Source: JAXLYX01 sp046351215
GTDB lineage: Bacteria; Myxococcota_A; Polyangia; Polyangiales; Houyiibacteriaceae
Assembly (NCBI GenBank): GCA_046351215.1
Contig: JAXLYX010000007.1
Span: 248,001-312,000, forward strand
Length of the DNA stretch: 64,000 bases
Reading direction: 5' to 3'
The position numbers were made by a program, and so were the translations under genes. This document shows positions 1 through 7,729 of this stretch, in pieces. The notes below the pieces were generated by a model that searched no databases, was not told the DNA's origin, and saw only the letters and a program-made list of their open reading frames with translations. Each line of letters begins with the position of its first letter. Position 1 is the stretch's first letter.

Positions 1-2
1 CG

Positions 3-443
3 CTCCCGGTGTGGGAGCCGTCCGCGAGCGGCGAGCTCGGACGATCGCCGCTTCCGCCGGAAGACGAATTCCTCGCGCGCACGGGGCTCGTCGACATCCG
101 GTACGACGGACGCGTCTCGATTCCTTCGGACGGCGATCTGAGGCTCGCCGTCGGCGTGGAGGTCGGCACGTGCCTCGCCGTGCTCGTGAGCGCGCCCGTG
201 CCGCGGACGATCGCGGTCGAGCTCCAGTCCTCGGAGGGACGAGGCCTGGCCCGTGGCCGCTCCACCGAGGGTACGGCCGTCGCGGCGGTCTGCGCGGCTC
301 GTCGCGAGGAAGTGGCGATCGTCGTGGAGGCGGACGAGGCGACCGATGCGCGGATCGTCGTGCGCGAGGGCAGGGCGGCCCAGGTCGACGGCCTCGAGCC
401 GCTCGTCGAGGCGAGCCGCCGCGGGCTCTCCCCGGCCCCATGA
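3..443 (+). CDS. C-terminal part of an unknown protein (cut by window start)
   Basis: The frame is open to the left edge and ends at TGA 441-443. A GTG at 9 could be read as a start, but it is preceded by open in-frame codons and has no ribosome site, so I take this as the tail of a longer protein. The visible 146 or so residues look like a beta-rich domain with alternating valine and charged residues (for example VEVGTCLAVLVSAPVP) and two cysteines. I see no recognised motif, membrane segment or catalytic signature, and I do not assign a function. It runs convergently towards ddl, with an inverted repeat in the gap between them. Confidence 0.5.
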   Translation, partial: LPVWEPSASGELGRSPLPPEDEFLARTGLVDIRYDGRVSIPSDGDLRLAVGVEVGTCLAVLVSAPVPRTIAVELQSSEGRGLARGRSTEGTAVAAVCAARREEVAIVVEADEATDARIVVREGRAAQVDGLEPLVEASRRGLSPAP

Positions 444-452
444 ACGGACGAA

Positions 453-486
453 GGCGCCCGTCCGGCCTCGAGCCGACGCGGGCGCC
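453..486. terminator. Stem-loop between convergent genes
   Basis: GGCGCCCG (453-460) pairs with CGGGCGCC (479-486), and an inner CGGC/GCCG pair (463-466 and 472-475) closes a CTCGA loop. It lies between the stop of the left-edge gene and the stop of ddl, which suits a bidirectional terminator. There is no T-run on either side, so termination without Rho is an inference. Confidence 0.45.
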
Positions 487-510
487 CCGAACGACGCGAG
501 AGGGCTCGTC

Positions 511-1500
511 TCAGCCGACGAGCTTCGACTGGGCCGCGGCGAACCCGCGCGTACGACCGCGGCCGGACTCGATCACCTGCGCGGAGCCGCCGACGGCCGC
601 GCGCTTCAGGATCGCCTCGCAGAGGTCGCCGAAGTCCATCCCGGCGGAGGCCGCGATCTTCGGGAGCAGCGAGGTCTGCGTCATGCCGGGCAGCGTGTTG
701 ACCTCGAGCACGTACTCGTTCTCGCCTTCGGTGACGAGGACGTCGACGCGGCAGGCACCGGTGCAGCCCAGGCTGCGGACCGCGCGCTCGGCGATGTTGA
801 GGACGCCCTTGTAGCGGGTCGGCGTGAGGCGCGGCGGCAGGAAGTACTCGCTCTGGCCCGCCTGGTACTTCGACTTGTAGTCGTAGAAGGCGCCCTTCGG
901 CGCGATCTCGATGGCACCGAGCGCACGGCCGTCGAGCACGCCGACGGCGACCTCGCGGCCCTGGATGAAGCGCTCGACGAGGACCGAGCGATCGAAGCGG
1001 GCCGCCTCGGCGCAGCGCTCCGCGAGCTCGGCCATGTCACGCGCACGACCGGCGCCCACGCTCGAGCCCGAGCGTCGGGGCTTCACGAAGGCCGGGAAGC
1101 CGAAGGAGCCGTGGATCTCCTCGAGCTCCTCGAGCTGGCTCTCGTCGACGGCGTAGTAGGCCGGCGTCGGCACGTTGTGCAGGCGGAAGAGCTCCTTCGC
1201 CTTGAGCTTGTCCATCGCGAGCGCGCTCGCGAGCACGCCGGAGCCCGTGTACGGGATCCCGAGGATCTCGAGCAGGCCCTGGATGCAGCCGTCCTCGCCG
1301 TGGGTGCCGTGCAGGGCGATGACGGCGACGTCGATCCGCGTCTGGCGGAGGACCTGGTCGATGTCCTGGTCGACGTAGATCTTCGACACCCGGTAGCCGC
1401 GGGACGAGAGCGCCTCGAACATCGCGTCCCCGCTGCGAAGCGAGATCTCGCGCTCCGCGCTGGTGCCTCCGAGCAGGACTCCGATGTGCTTGTTCTTCAT
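511..1500 (-). CDS. ddl: D-alanine--D-alanine ligase
   Basis: This cytoplasmic ATP-grasp enzyme joins two D-alanines to make the dipeptide used in peptidoglycan precursors. The 329 residues are the usual length. Visible signatures are the N-terminal GVLLGGTSAEREISL, the HGTHGEDG block at residues 64-71, the SGSSVG glycine loop near 145 and the magnesium-binding EVNTLPGMT block near 265. The ATG is preceded by AGGAGAA at good spacing. It is codirectional with the lipoprotein gene upstream but separated from it by about 210 bases, so it probably has its own promoter. The usual mur/fts neighbours are absent, so it sits outside a cell-wall cluster. Identification is firm. Confidence 0.95.
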   Translation of the reverse strand: MKNKHIGVLLGGTSAEREISLRSGDAMFEALSSRGYRVSKIYVDQDIDQVLRQTRIDVAVIALHGTHGEDGCIQGLLEILGIPYTGSGVLASALAMDKLKAKELFRLHNVPTPAYYAVDESQLEELEEIHGSFGFPAFVKPRRSGSSVGAGRARDMAELAERCAEAARFDRSVLVERFIQGREVAVGVLDGRALGAIEIAPKGAFYDYKSKYQAGQSEYFLPPRLTPTRYKGVLNIAERAVRSLGCTGACRVDVLVTEGENEYVLEVNTLPGMTQTSLLPKIAASAGMDFGDLCEAILKRAAVGGSAQVIESGRGRTRGFAAAQSKLVG

Positions 1501-1713
1501 CCTCGTTCTCCTCTGCCCGGCGCCCGAGACCTCGGGAACCTCGCGGGTGCCTGAAGCGGTCCGGACCGGGCTGGGGAGGCCGCGCTCACGCAGCGGGCTT
1601 CCCGGAGCGGTCGGTCCGAACCCGACCTGATGGTCGTCGGGTATCAGAGCGCGCTCGCTCGCGTCAAAAAAGTGAACTCTGGGGAGGCGGTATGGGTCCC
1701 ACCCCGGAGCCTG

Positions 1714-2604
1714 TCAAATGGCGCGGGGGGGAGGGGACAGCGGCCCGCCGGACGGGATCAGGACCACGAACGGGTGGTCGGCGGGCCCTCCGCCGCGGGT
1801 GCGGATCTCCAGCGTGACCACCCGGCCACGCTCCAATTCGAGGGCGCCGAAGGCCGTTCGCGAGGAGAAGACGACCTCGACCCAGGTGTCCCCGAGGGCA
1901 TGGTGGCAGGCGACCGGGACATGGTGGGTCGCCCCCCGCGGATAGAGATCCGCGTCGTCCCGCGTGACCCTCCGGATCGGTCCGGCGAACGCGATCGCAC
2001 AGCGGCGGCGCTGCGAGACGAGCCGCGGTTCGGAGCGCACCCTCGCGAAATCGAAGGAGGAATTGACCACGAGGACCTCCCGGGCCGGGGGTGTCACATC
2101 GGTGGCGCCCTCGACGACCGCGAGGAACTCGAGGACCGTCGCGTCCTCGAATCCCCCATCCGGGGCGAGGATCCGCACCTTCAGCCTCACGCCGGGCAGC
2201 ACGGCCCCGGGGAACGCCCGCGCGCCGTCCGAAAACACGAGATCGGCCCACGATTCGCCCGACAAACTACCGCAACGAATCAGCTTTCGCTGGGCAACCG
2301 GAACGGGGTACCTGCCGACCATGCGACGCGTCACGGGCTCGACGGAGCCGGCGAAGACGACGTCGCAGACGCGCTCCTGACCCACGTGGTCCTCGGGACG
2401 GATCCGGACGAGCCGCAGATCGAGGGGGGCGGCCGGATCGAAGGCGGGGGCTTGGAACGCGTTCCGTTGAGCGCGATCGTCGAGGCTCCCTCGGGCGGGC
2501 TCCGAGCCCAGCTGACAGCCGGCCGCGACGAGCGCCCAGAGGGCGACGCCGAGGATCGTCCCGGCGGAGGGGGCGGCGGGGCTGTCGGGGTGGGCTCGGC
2601 GCAT
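1714..2604 (-). CDS. Lipoprotein with two tandem copies of one domain
   Basis: The 296-residue protein starts with a basic n-region and hydrophobic stretch ending in a lipobox, LVAAGC, near residue 30, so it should be lipid-anchored. The mature part contains the same roughly 85-residue module twice. The first begins with CDVVFAGSVEPVTR and continues through YPVPVAQRKLIRC to VRLKVRILAPDGG. The second begins with CAIAFAGPIRRVTR and continues through YPRGATHHVPVAC to VVTLEIRTRGGG. Each copy has a cysteine at its start and another about 30-35 residues later, suggesting a disulfide in each. No enzyme motif is visible and I do not know the family. A strong palindrome lies 17 bases upstream of the ATG. 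It runs divergently from the HARE-HTH gene. Confidence 0.75.
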   Translation of the reverse strand: MRRAHPDSPAAPSAGTILGVALWALVAAGCQLGSEPARGSLDDRAQRNAFQAPAFDPAAPLDLRLVRIRPEDHVGQERVCDVVFAGSVEPVTRRMVGRYPVPVAQRKLIRCGSLSGESWADLVFSDGARAFPGAVLPGVRLKVRILAPDGGFEDATVLEFLAVVEGATDVTPPAREVLVVNSSFDFARVRSEPRLVSQRRRCAIAFAGPIRRVTRDDADLYPRGATHHVPVACHHALGDTWVEVVFSSRTAFGALELERGRVVTLEIRTRGGGPADHPFVVLIPSGGPLSPPPRAI

Positions 2605-2620
2605 GGGGCTGCGATTCGGA

Positions 2621-2646
2621 GGCCCCGGGCCACGTGAGCCGGGGCC
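2621..2646. promoter_or_regulatory. Near-perfect 26-bp palindrome, candidate operator
   Basis: GGCCCCGG (2621-2628) is mirrored by CCGGGGCC (2639-2646), and the centre is the palindrome CACGTG (2631-2636); only the 2-bp spacers (2629-2630 and 2637-2638) break the symmetry. It sits 17 bases upstream of the lipoprotein start, inside the divergent intergenic region shared with the HARE-HTH gene. A dimeric repressor site is the natural reading. An RNA hairpin in the lipoprotein leader is the alternative. Confidence 0.5.
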
Positions 2647-2864
2647 AAGGTGGTAGCCGCGCGGGAGGCGAGGTCAAGGGGACGGCCTCGCGGGCGGACG
2701 ACGGGTCGGAGTCACCCCCGTTGCCATCCGAGGAGGGCGGTGGTACTCCGTCCCTCGATTGCGCGAGAGGATGATCGCGGGCCTCGCTTCGATAGGCCCC
2801 GGCCCCCGCGCCGAAGACACACGGCTCTCCGCCCGGCGGGCAGGGGAGCGGGAACCACGAATCC

Positions 2865-5102
2865 ATGACGTTCACGGAAGCTGCCGTGGAGGTGCTCCGG
2901 CTGGTCGGCCGCCCCCTCCACTACAAGAAGATCACGGAGATCGCCATCGAGCGGAATCTCCTCTCCCACGTCGGCAAGACGCCCGAGATCACCATGAGCT
3001 CCCGGCTCGCCACCATGGTCAAGAAGGACCGTGGCGAGGCGCCGATCGTCAAGGTGAAGCCCGGCATCTTCGGGCTGCGGGAGTTCAGCGAAGAGGTCAT
3101 GCGGATGGCGGACCTCGAGGGCGACGTCGAGCCCGAGATCCTCGAGCCGGCCGAAGAGGTCGAGGAAGAGGAGACCGAGGGCGAGGCCGAGGCCGCGCCG
3201 AAGGCGGCCGAGCCGAAGTCCAAGCCCCCCCGCTCGGAGCACAAGCTGCCCGGCCAGGAAGTCTTCCCCGAGGAAGAGGACGACGACGAGCCGATCCTCG
3301 CGAAGCTCGACGACGAGTCGAAGGACAAGGACGACGGCGGAGGCCGCAACGGCAAGAAGCGCCGCCGGCGCCGTCGGGGCCGCGAGCGTGACGAGGGCGG
3401 GGCCGAGGCCGGCGAGGGATCCGAGCGCGAAGCGGAGCCGGAAGCGGACCGCGGCCGGGATCGGAACCGGGACCGGGACCGGGACCGCGGACGCGAGCGG
3501 GGTCGCGAGCGGGATCGCGACCGCGATCGGGATCGCCATCGCGAGCGCGACCGGGGCGACCGGACCGAGCGCGGGGACCGCGGCGACCGCGGCGACCGCG
3601 GCGACCGTCGCGAGCCCGAGGTCCGGGGCGACTGGCACCGCGAGCCTCAATCGGGCGAAGCCTCGGGCCGCGAGCTCGCGGACGCGATCGAGAACGTCCT
3701 CGGTCAGCGGACCGGACAGCCTCGCGCCTATGCCCAGGTGGCCGACGAGCTCGTGCGTCGAGGCCGACTCTCGGGCGACGCGGCGCAGCTCGCGCCCACC
3801 ATCGCCGCCGCCGTCCGCGGCGACACGGCCCGTCGTGGGGGCCTCGGCCAGAAGCCCCGCTTCCGCGTGCAGTACGGCGAGGTCGAGCTCGTCGACTGGG
3901 CGCTGCCGCCCGACGTCGCCCGCGCCGAGCAGGAGGCGACCCAGAAGATCGCTCGGCACCGGGAGATGGTGCACCGGGCCTTCCTCCGCCGCCTCGACGA
4001 CCTGCCGAACGCCGGGCTCATGGAGCTGCTCGCCGCGTGGCTCAACGCCGTCGGCGTCACGGCCCTCCGCGGCGTCCGTCGCCCCGGGGCGGCCCCGGGC
4101 GAGTTCCACCTCGCGGGCGTGCTGCGTCGTGGGCCCGAGGAAACGGCGCTCGCCATCGTCGTCGTCCGCGCCCAGAGCCAGGTCGGCCGCGAGCGCGTCG
4201 TCGACATGCGGGGCAGCCTGCACCACTACGGCGACGCGCGCGTCGCCTGGGTCATCACGCTCGGCCAGGTGATGTCGGGCGCCCGCGAGGAGGCCGCCAC
4301 GACCGGCGCGGCGTCGGTCGCGCTCTTCGACGGCATGCAGCTCGCTCGCTCCATGGAGGAGTCGGGAGTGGGTCTGCGCCGGTACACGCTGCCGCTCGTC
4401 GGAGTGGACGTGGACCTGCTCGAGGCCCTGCGTGGCCCGGGCGCGCGCCGTCCGGCGCCCCGCACGGAAGAGCCCCCGCGTCGTCGCGAAGAGCAGCCGG
4501 CTCGCGCGCCCGCCCGCGAGGTCGAGGCCATCGAGGACGAGGACGAGGAAGACCAGGTCGCCGAGGACACCACGGACGCCACGGGCGACGAAGGCACCTC
4601 GGGCGACGACGCCCGCGCGACCACCGACGAATCCGCCGAAGCTGGCGATGCGCGTCGTCGGCGTCGTCGCCGTCGTCGGCGCCGCCGGGGTGGTGGGCGC
4701 GAGGAGGGCGGCGCCGAGGATGCGACGGCGGGGGCCGAGGATTCCTCGGCCGAGGCCGAGCTCGTCGACGAAGGCGCCGAGGCGATCTCGGAAGACGACG
4801 AGCGGACCGAAGAGGTCCTCGAGCCCGAGGTCGACGACGAAGACCGCGATCGCGAGGACCGCGACCTCGACGACGAGGCGCGCGACGTCGACGACGAGGA
4901 CCGCGACCTCGACGACGAGGACCGCGACCTCGACGACGAGGACCGCGACCTCGACGACGAGGACCGCGACCTCGACGACGAAGACGACGACTACGATCGG
5001 CCCGACGACCGAGAGGAGCCCGTCGAGGACGAGGAGGCCCCCTTCGTCGAGGACGAAGACCTCGACGTGGACGACGACCTCGACGACGAGGACGACGACT
5101 GA
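2865..5102 (+). CDS. HARE-HTH protein with Mrr-like domain and charged low-complexity tails
   Basis: The 745 residues form several parts. Residues 1-70 are a HARE-HTH winged-helix domain (FTEAAVEVLRLVGRPLHYKKI, ending PGIFGLREF), a family known from the RNA polymerase delta subunit, restriction enzymes and chromatin proteins. An acidic stretch follows to about 175, then an Arg-Asp/Arg-Glu repeat region at about 190-252. A second helical region covers roughly 265-370. Residues about 380-500 resemble the Mrr catalytic fold, ending LFDGMQLARSM, but the expected acidic/QxK residues read as GEFHLAG and VVVRAQ, so cleavage activity is doubtful. The tail has 12 consecutive arginines near 600 and a very acidic end with DDEDRDL repeats. 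The ATG has GGGAG upstream. DNA or chromatin binding is inferred, not shown. Confidence 0.75.
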   Translation: MTFTEAAVEVLRLVGRPLHYKKITEIAIERNLLSHVGKTPEITMSSRLATMVKKDRGEAPIVKVKPGIFGLREFSEEVMRMADLEGDVEPEILEPAEEVEEEETEGEAEAAPKAAEPKSKPPRSEHKLPGQEVFPEEEDDDEPILAKLDDESKDKDDGGGRNGKKRRRRRRGRERDEGGAEAGEGSEREAEPEADRGRDRNRDRDRDRGRERGRERDRDRDRDRHRERDRGDRTERGDRGDRGDRGDRREPEVRGDWHREPQSGEASGRELADAIENVLGQRTGQPRAYAQVADELVRRGRLSGDAAQLAPTIAAAVRGDTARRGGLGQKPRFRVQYGEVELVDWALPPDVARAEQEATQKIARHREMVHRAFLRRLDDLPNAGLMELLAAWLNAVGVTALRGVRRPGAAPGEFHLAGVLRRGPEETALAIVVVRAQSQVGRERVVDMRGSLHHYGDARVAWVITLGQVMSGAREEAATTGAASVALFDGMQLARSMEESGVGLRRYTLPLVGVDVDLLEALRGPGARRPAPRTEEPPRRREEQPARAPAREVEAIEDEDEEDQVAEDTTDATGDEGTSGDDARATTDESAEAGDARRRRRRRRRRRRGGGREEGGAEDATAGAEDSSAEAELVDEGAEAISEDDERTEEVLEPEVDDEDRDREDRDLDDEARDVDDEDRDLDDEDRDLDDEDRDLDDEDRDLDDEDDDYDRPDDREEPVEDEEAPFVEDEDLDVDDDLDDEDDD
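4890..4973 (+). repeat. Four perfect tandem copies of a 21-bp unit
   Basis: The unit begins gacgacgaggaccgcgac and ends ctc, encodes DDEDRDL, and is repeated without change at 4890, 4911, 4932 and 4953, with decayed copies on both sides. Unit length is a multiple of three, so copy changes would keep the frame and alter only the length of the acidic tail. Confidence 0.9.
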
Positions 5103-5165
5103 GGGAGCGATCCCGCGGGCGCGGGCGAGAGCTCGCGTCCGACCTGTCCGTGCGAAGAACGCGGG

Positions 5166-6401
5166 CTAGGGTCGGCGCGCCTTGGCGATGATCCGGCGCA
5201 TCGCCTGACCCGCCGCATGCGCCAGGAGGCCGACGCGCTCGTCGCCGAGCGGACCGTGGCGGACCTCGTCGCCGAGCAGCACGCCGACGACCTTCCCCTC
5301 GATCTCGACGGGGTGCACCGACACCCAGCCGCCGCGGCTTCCCAGGGAGGCGCGGAGCATCTGGTCGATCGCTCCCGTTCCGTACGTGCCGAAATGCGAC
5401 CGCCCTTGGGAGAGCACTCGACCGAGGACGGTCGGGCTCTGCGCGGGGAGCTCGACGAGGCGGGCGCCGTCGTCGTCGAGGCCCGCGCCTCGCGCGACGT
5501 GTCCGCGGAGCGTGTCCTTGCGGAGCGCGAAGAAGACCGCCGTCCGGGACACGCTCAGGGCGGCTTCGCAGGCGAGGGCGAGCGCACGATCGCGATCCTC
5601 GGTCACCCGCATGGCCGCGAGGAAGGTCCCGACCTCCGGGAGCCGCGTCGGCCCCCTCGGCGCGCGCTCGAGCCGCACGCGAGCTGCGCCCGGTGGGACG
5701 GCGACCTGCGCGGGCGCGGCCCGGGAGGGGTCGGACTCGGGAGGCGCCGTCGCGAGATCGCCCCAGGAATCGACCGCGGGGGGCAGCTCCGAGGGCCGCT
5801 TCGCCTCGGACACGCCCTCGGCGCGCGCCGCGGGTCCGACAGGCGGGGACGACGCGGGGACGACCTCGGCGGCCGGCTCGCGCGGGGCGACCCGGTGCCG
5901 GGCGGGCACCGCGTCGGGCGTCGACTCGAGCAGACTGCGAGGCTCCTCGACGAGGTCGGAGCCGATGGACGCCCGTGCGTCGGGGAAGGTCGAGAGGATG
6001 GCCTCGCGAAGCGCTCCCACGCGCGCGACCCGACCGGTCACGGGGGCGGCCGCGCGGAAGGCGAGCTCGGCGAGCGCATGTGGATCCGTCGGATCCGCCA
6101 TGGCCACGAGGACCGAGCCCTGCTCGCGCGCGAGCGGGAGGGCCAGGAAGGCGAGGGCCATCGCGCCCCCGAAGCCCGGCAGCACGTCGGGCCTCCGCTC
6201 CTCGGGAAGGCCTCCTTCGAGACGCTCGGCGAGCCCCTCGGCCACGAAGAGCGCCTCGAGGGCGTCGTCGGGCACGCCGACGCAGACGAGCGCCTCGACG
6301 AGCGGCATGCCGGTCCGCTGCGACAGCGCGAGGGCTTCCGCGAGCTGCTCTCGGGTCGCGAGACCCACTCGAACCGCGCGCGTGCCGACGTCCTCCGCCA
6401 T
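5166..6401 (-). CDS. MshEN (GspE N-terminal) domain protein with C-terminal GAF-like domain
   Basis: The chosen ATG gives 411 residues starting MAEDVGTRAVRVGLATREQL, the usual opening of the MshEN/GspE-II N-terminal fold. That domain occupies about 1-135 (LPLAREQGSVLVAMADPTDP is typical) and in other proteins can bind cyclic-di-GMP. A Pro/Ala-rich linker runs to about 265. The last 140 residues look GAF-like (LALACEAALSVSRTAVFFALR, then VEIEGKVVGVLLGDE). No ATPase Walker motif is present, so it is not a pilus or secretion ATPase but a stand-alone sensory protein of a type common in myxobacteria. A longer start at 6476 is possible but would nearly reach the divergent kinase gene. Ligand and partner are unknown. 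Confidence 0.75.
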   Translation of the reverse strand: MAEDVGTRAVRVGLATREQLAEALALSQRTGMPLVEALVCVGVPDDALEALFVAEGLAERLEGGLPEERRPDVLPGFGGAMALAFLALPLAREQGSVLVAMADPTDPHALAELAFRAAAPVTGRVARVGALREAILSTFPDARASIGSDLVEEPRSLLESTPDAVPARHRVAPREPAAEVVPASSPPVGPAARAEGVSEAKRPSELPPAVDSWGDLATAPPESDPSRAAPAQVAVPPGAARVRLERAPRGPTRLPEVGTFLAAMRVTEDRDRALALACEAALSVSRTAVFFALRKDTLRGHVARGAGLDDDGARLVELPAQSPTVLGRVLSQGRSHFGTYGTGAIDQMLRASLGSRGGWVSVHPVEIEGKVVGVLLGDEVRHGPLGDERVGLLAHAAGQAMRRIIAKARRP

Positions 6402-6478
6402 GGCGCTTTGGTATCCACGGACGCGGGCGAGGGTCAAGCGCTCGACCACGCCCCGGATCGGCTGATAGGCTCCCACCC

Positions 6479-7729
6479 GTGGCGCGGGTGCTCTACATCG
6501 AGGACGATCCCGGCAGTGCCGAGCGAGTCGAATCCTTGCTGCGGGCCGCCGGACACGACGTCGCGACCGTGCACTCGGGTCTCGAGGGGATCCAGTTCGC
6601 GCACGCGACCCGGCCCGATCTGATCCTCGTCGACATCACGCTTCCCGACCTCAACGGGTACGAGGTCACGTTGCGCCTGCGCGGCATCCGCGAGCTCGCA
6701 CAGACGCCGATCGTCGCGGTGAGCTCGGACGGGGATCCGCAGACGAGCCTCGCCGTCGGCGCCGACGGGTTCATCGACAAGCCGGTCGACGCGCGACGCT
6801 TCGTGAAGCTCGTGCACCGCTTCCTCGGAGGCCATCGGGTGCGCGCCGACGAGAGCGGGGAAATCCGCCTCCGGCAGCAGAGCCAGCGGATCTCCGAGCA
6901 CCTCGAGCAGAAGGTGCGCGAGCTCTCGGCGGCGAACGAGCGGCTCGAGGAGATGGCGCGTCTGCGGCGGGAATTCCTCCAGAACGTGACCCACGAGCTC
7001 GCGACGCCGATGACGCCGGTGGTCGGCTACCTCCGTCTGCTGCTGGACGAAGAGCTCGGGCCGCTCACGCCGCTGCAGCGCAAATGCCTGCTCGCGATCG
7101 AGCGCTCCAACAAGCGACTCCGTCAGGTCATGGACACGCTGCTCGACGTCAGCAGCCTCGAGACCGGGCGGATGCACTACTACCGCCTCGCGTACGACTT
7201 CCAGCAGATCGCGAGCCAGGCCATCCAAGAGGTCCAGCCACGGCTGCTCGAGCAGGGCGTGCTGCTCCGCGACGAGCTCCAGGCCATCCCGATGCCGGCC
7301 TTCGGCGACGCGGAGAAGCTGCGCCGCGCGATGGTCCACGTACTCGACAACGCCCTGAAATTCACGCCGAGCGGCAGTCAGATCGCGGTCGCGGTGCGCG
7401 CGATCGGCGAGCCCGGGCAGAAGCGCACGTACGAGATGCTCGTCGCGGACAGCGGTCCCGGCATCCCGGTGACCGAGATCGAGCGGATCCTCGAGCCCTT
7501 CTACCAAGTCGACGGATCCATGACGCGCAAGTTCGGTGGCGTCGGGCTCGGGCTGGCGTTCGCGCGTCGAGTGACCGAAGCGATGAGCGGTCACCTCTCG
7601 ATCACCAGCCCACCGGACGAGAACGTCGCGGGAGTCCGGCTCTCCGGCACGCTGGTCCGGCTCCGCGTCTCCTCGCAGCCGGTCCTCGCGACCCCCGCCG
7701 GCTCGCTCACGCGCCCCGAGATCCCGTGA
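6479..7729 (+). CDS. Response-regulator receiver / histidine kinase hybrid
   Basis: The protein (416 residues) begins directly with a receiver domain, so the start is GTG at 6479: ARVLYIEDD carries the acidic pocket, LILVDITLPDLNGYEV the phosphoacceptor aspartate and GFIDKPVD the conserved lysine. A coiled coil follows at about 120-165. The dimerisation/phosphotransfer helix contains His172 in NVTHELATPM. The ATP-binding domain shows DNALKFTPSG, ADSGPGIP and GGVGLGLAFA. No membrane segment or sensor domain is visible, so it is cytoplasmic and presumably takes phosphate from, or passes it to, a partner. It is divergent from the MshEN/GAF-like gene 77 bases away. Its TGA overlaps the GTG of the desulfurase gene, so translation is coupled. 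The partner is unknown. Confidence 0.88.
   Translation: MARVLYIEDDPGSAERVESLLRAAGHDVATVHSGLEGIQFAHATRPDLILVDITLPDLNGYEVTLRLRGIRELAQTPIVAVSSDGDPQTSLAVGADGFIDKPVDARRFVKLVHRFLGGHRVRADESGEIRLRQQSQRISEHLEQKVRELSAANERLEEMARLRREFLQNVTHELATPMTPVVGYLRLLLDEELGPLTPLQRKCLLAIERSNKRLRQVMDTLLDVSSLETGRMHYYRLAYDFQQIASQAIQEVQPRLLEQGVLLRDELQAIPMPAFGDAEKLRRAMVHVLDNALKFTPSGSQIAVAVRAIGEPGQKRTYEMLVADSGPGIPVTEIERILEPFYQVDGSMTRKFGGVGLGLAFARRVTEAMSGHLSITSPPDENVAGVRLSGTLVRLRVSSQPVLATPAGSLTRPEIP

Noticed and set aside
453..486. Attachment site or IS end
   Set aside because: A simple stem-loop between convergent genes with no transposase, integrase or direct repeat nearby.
2631..2636. parS site based on the CACGTG core
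   Set aside because: The flanks do not match TGTTTC/GAAACA; it is part of a different palindrome.
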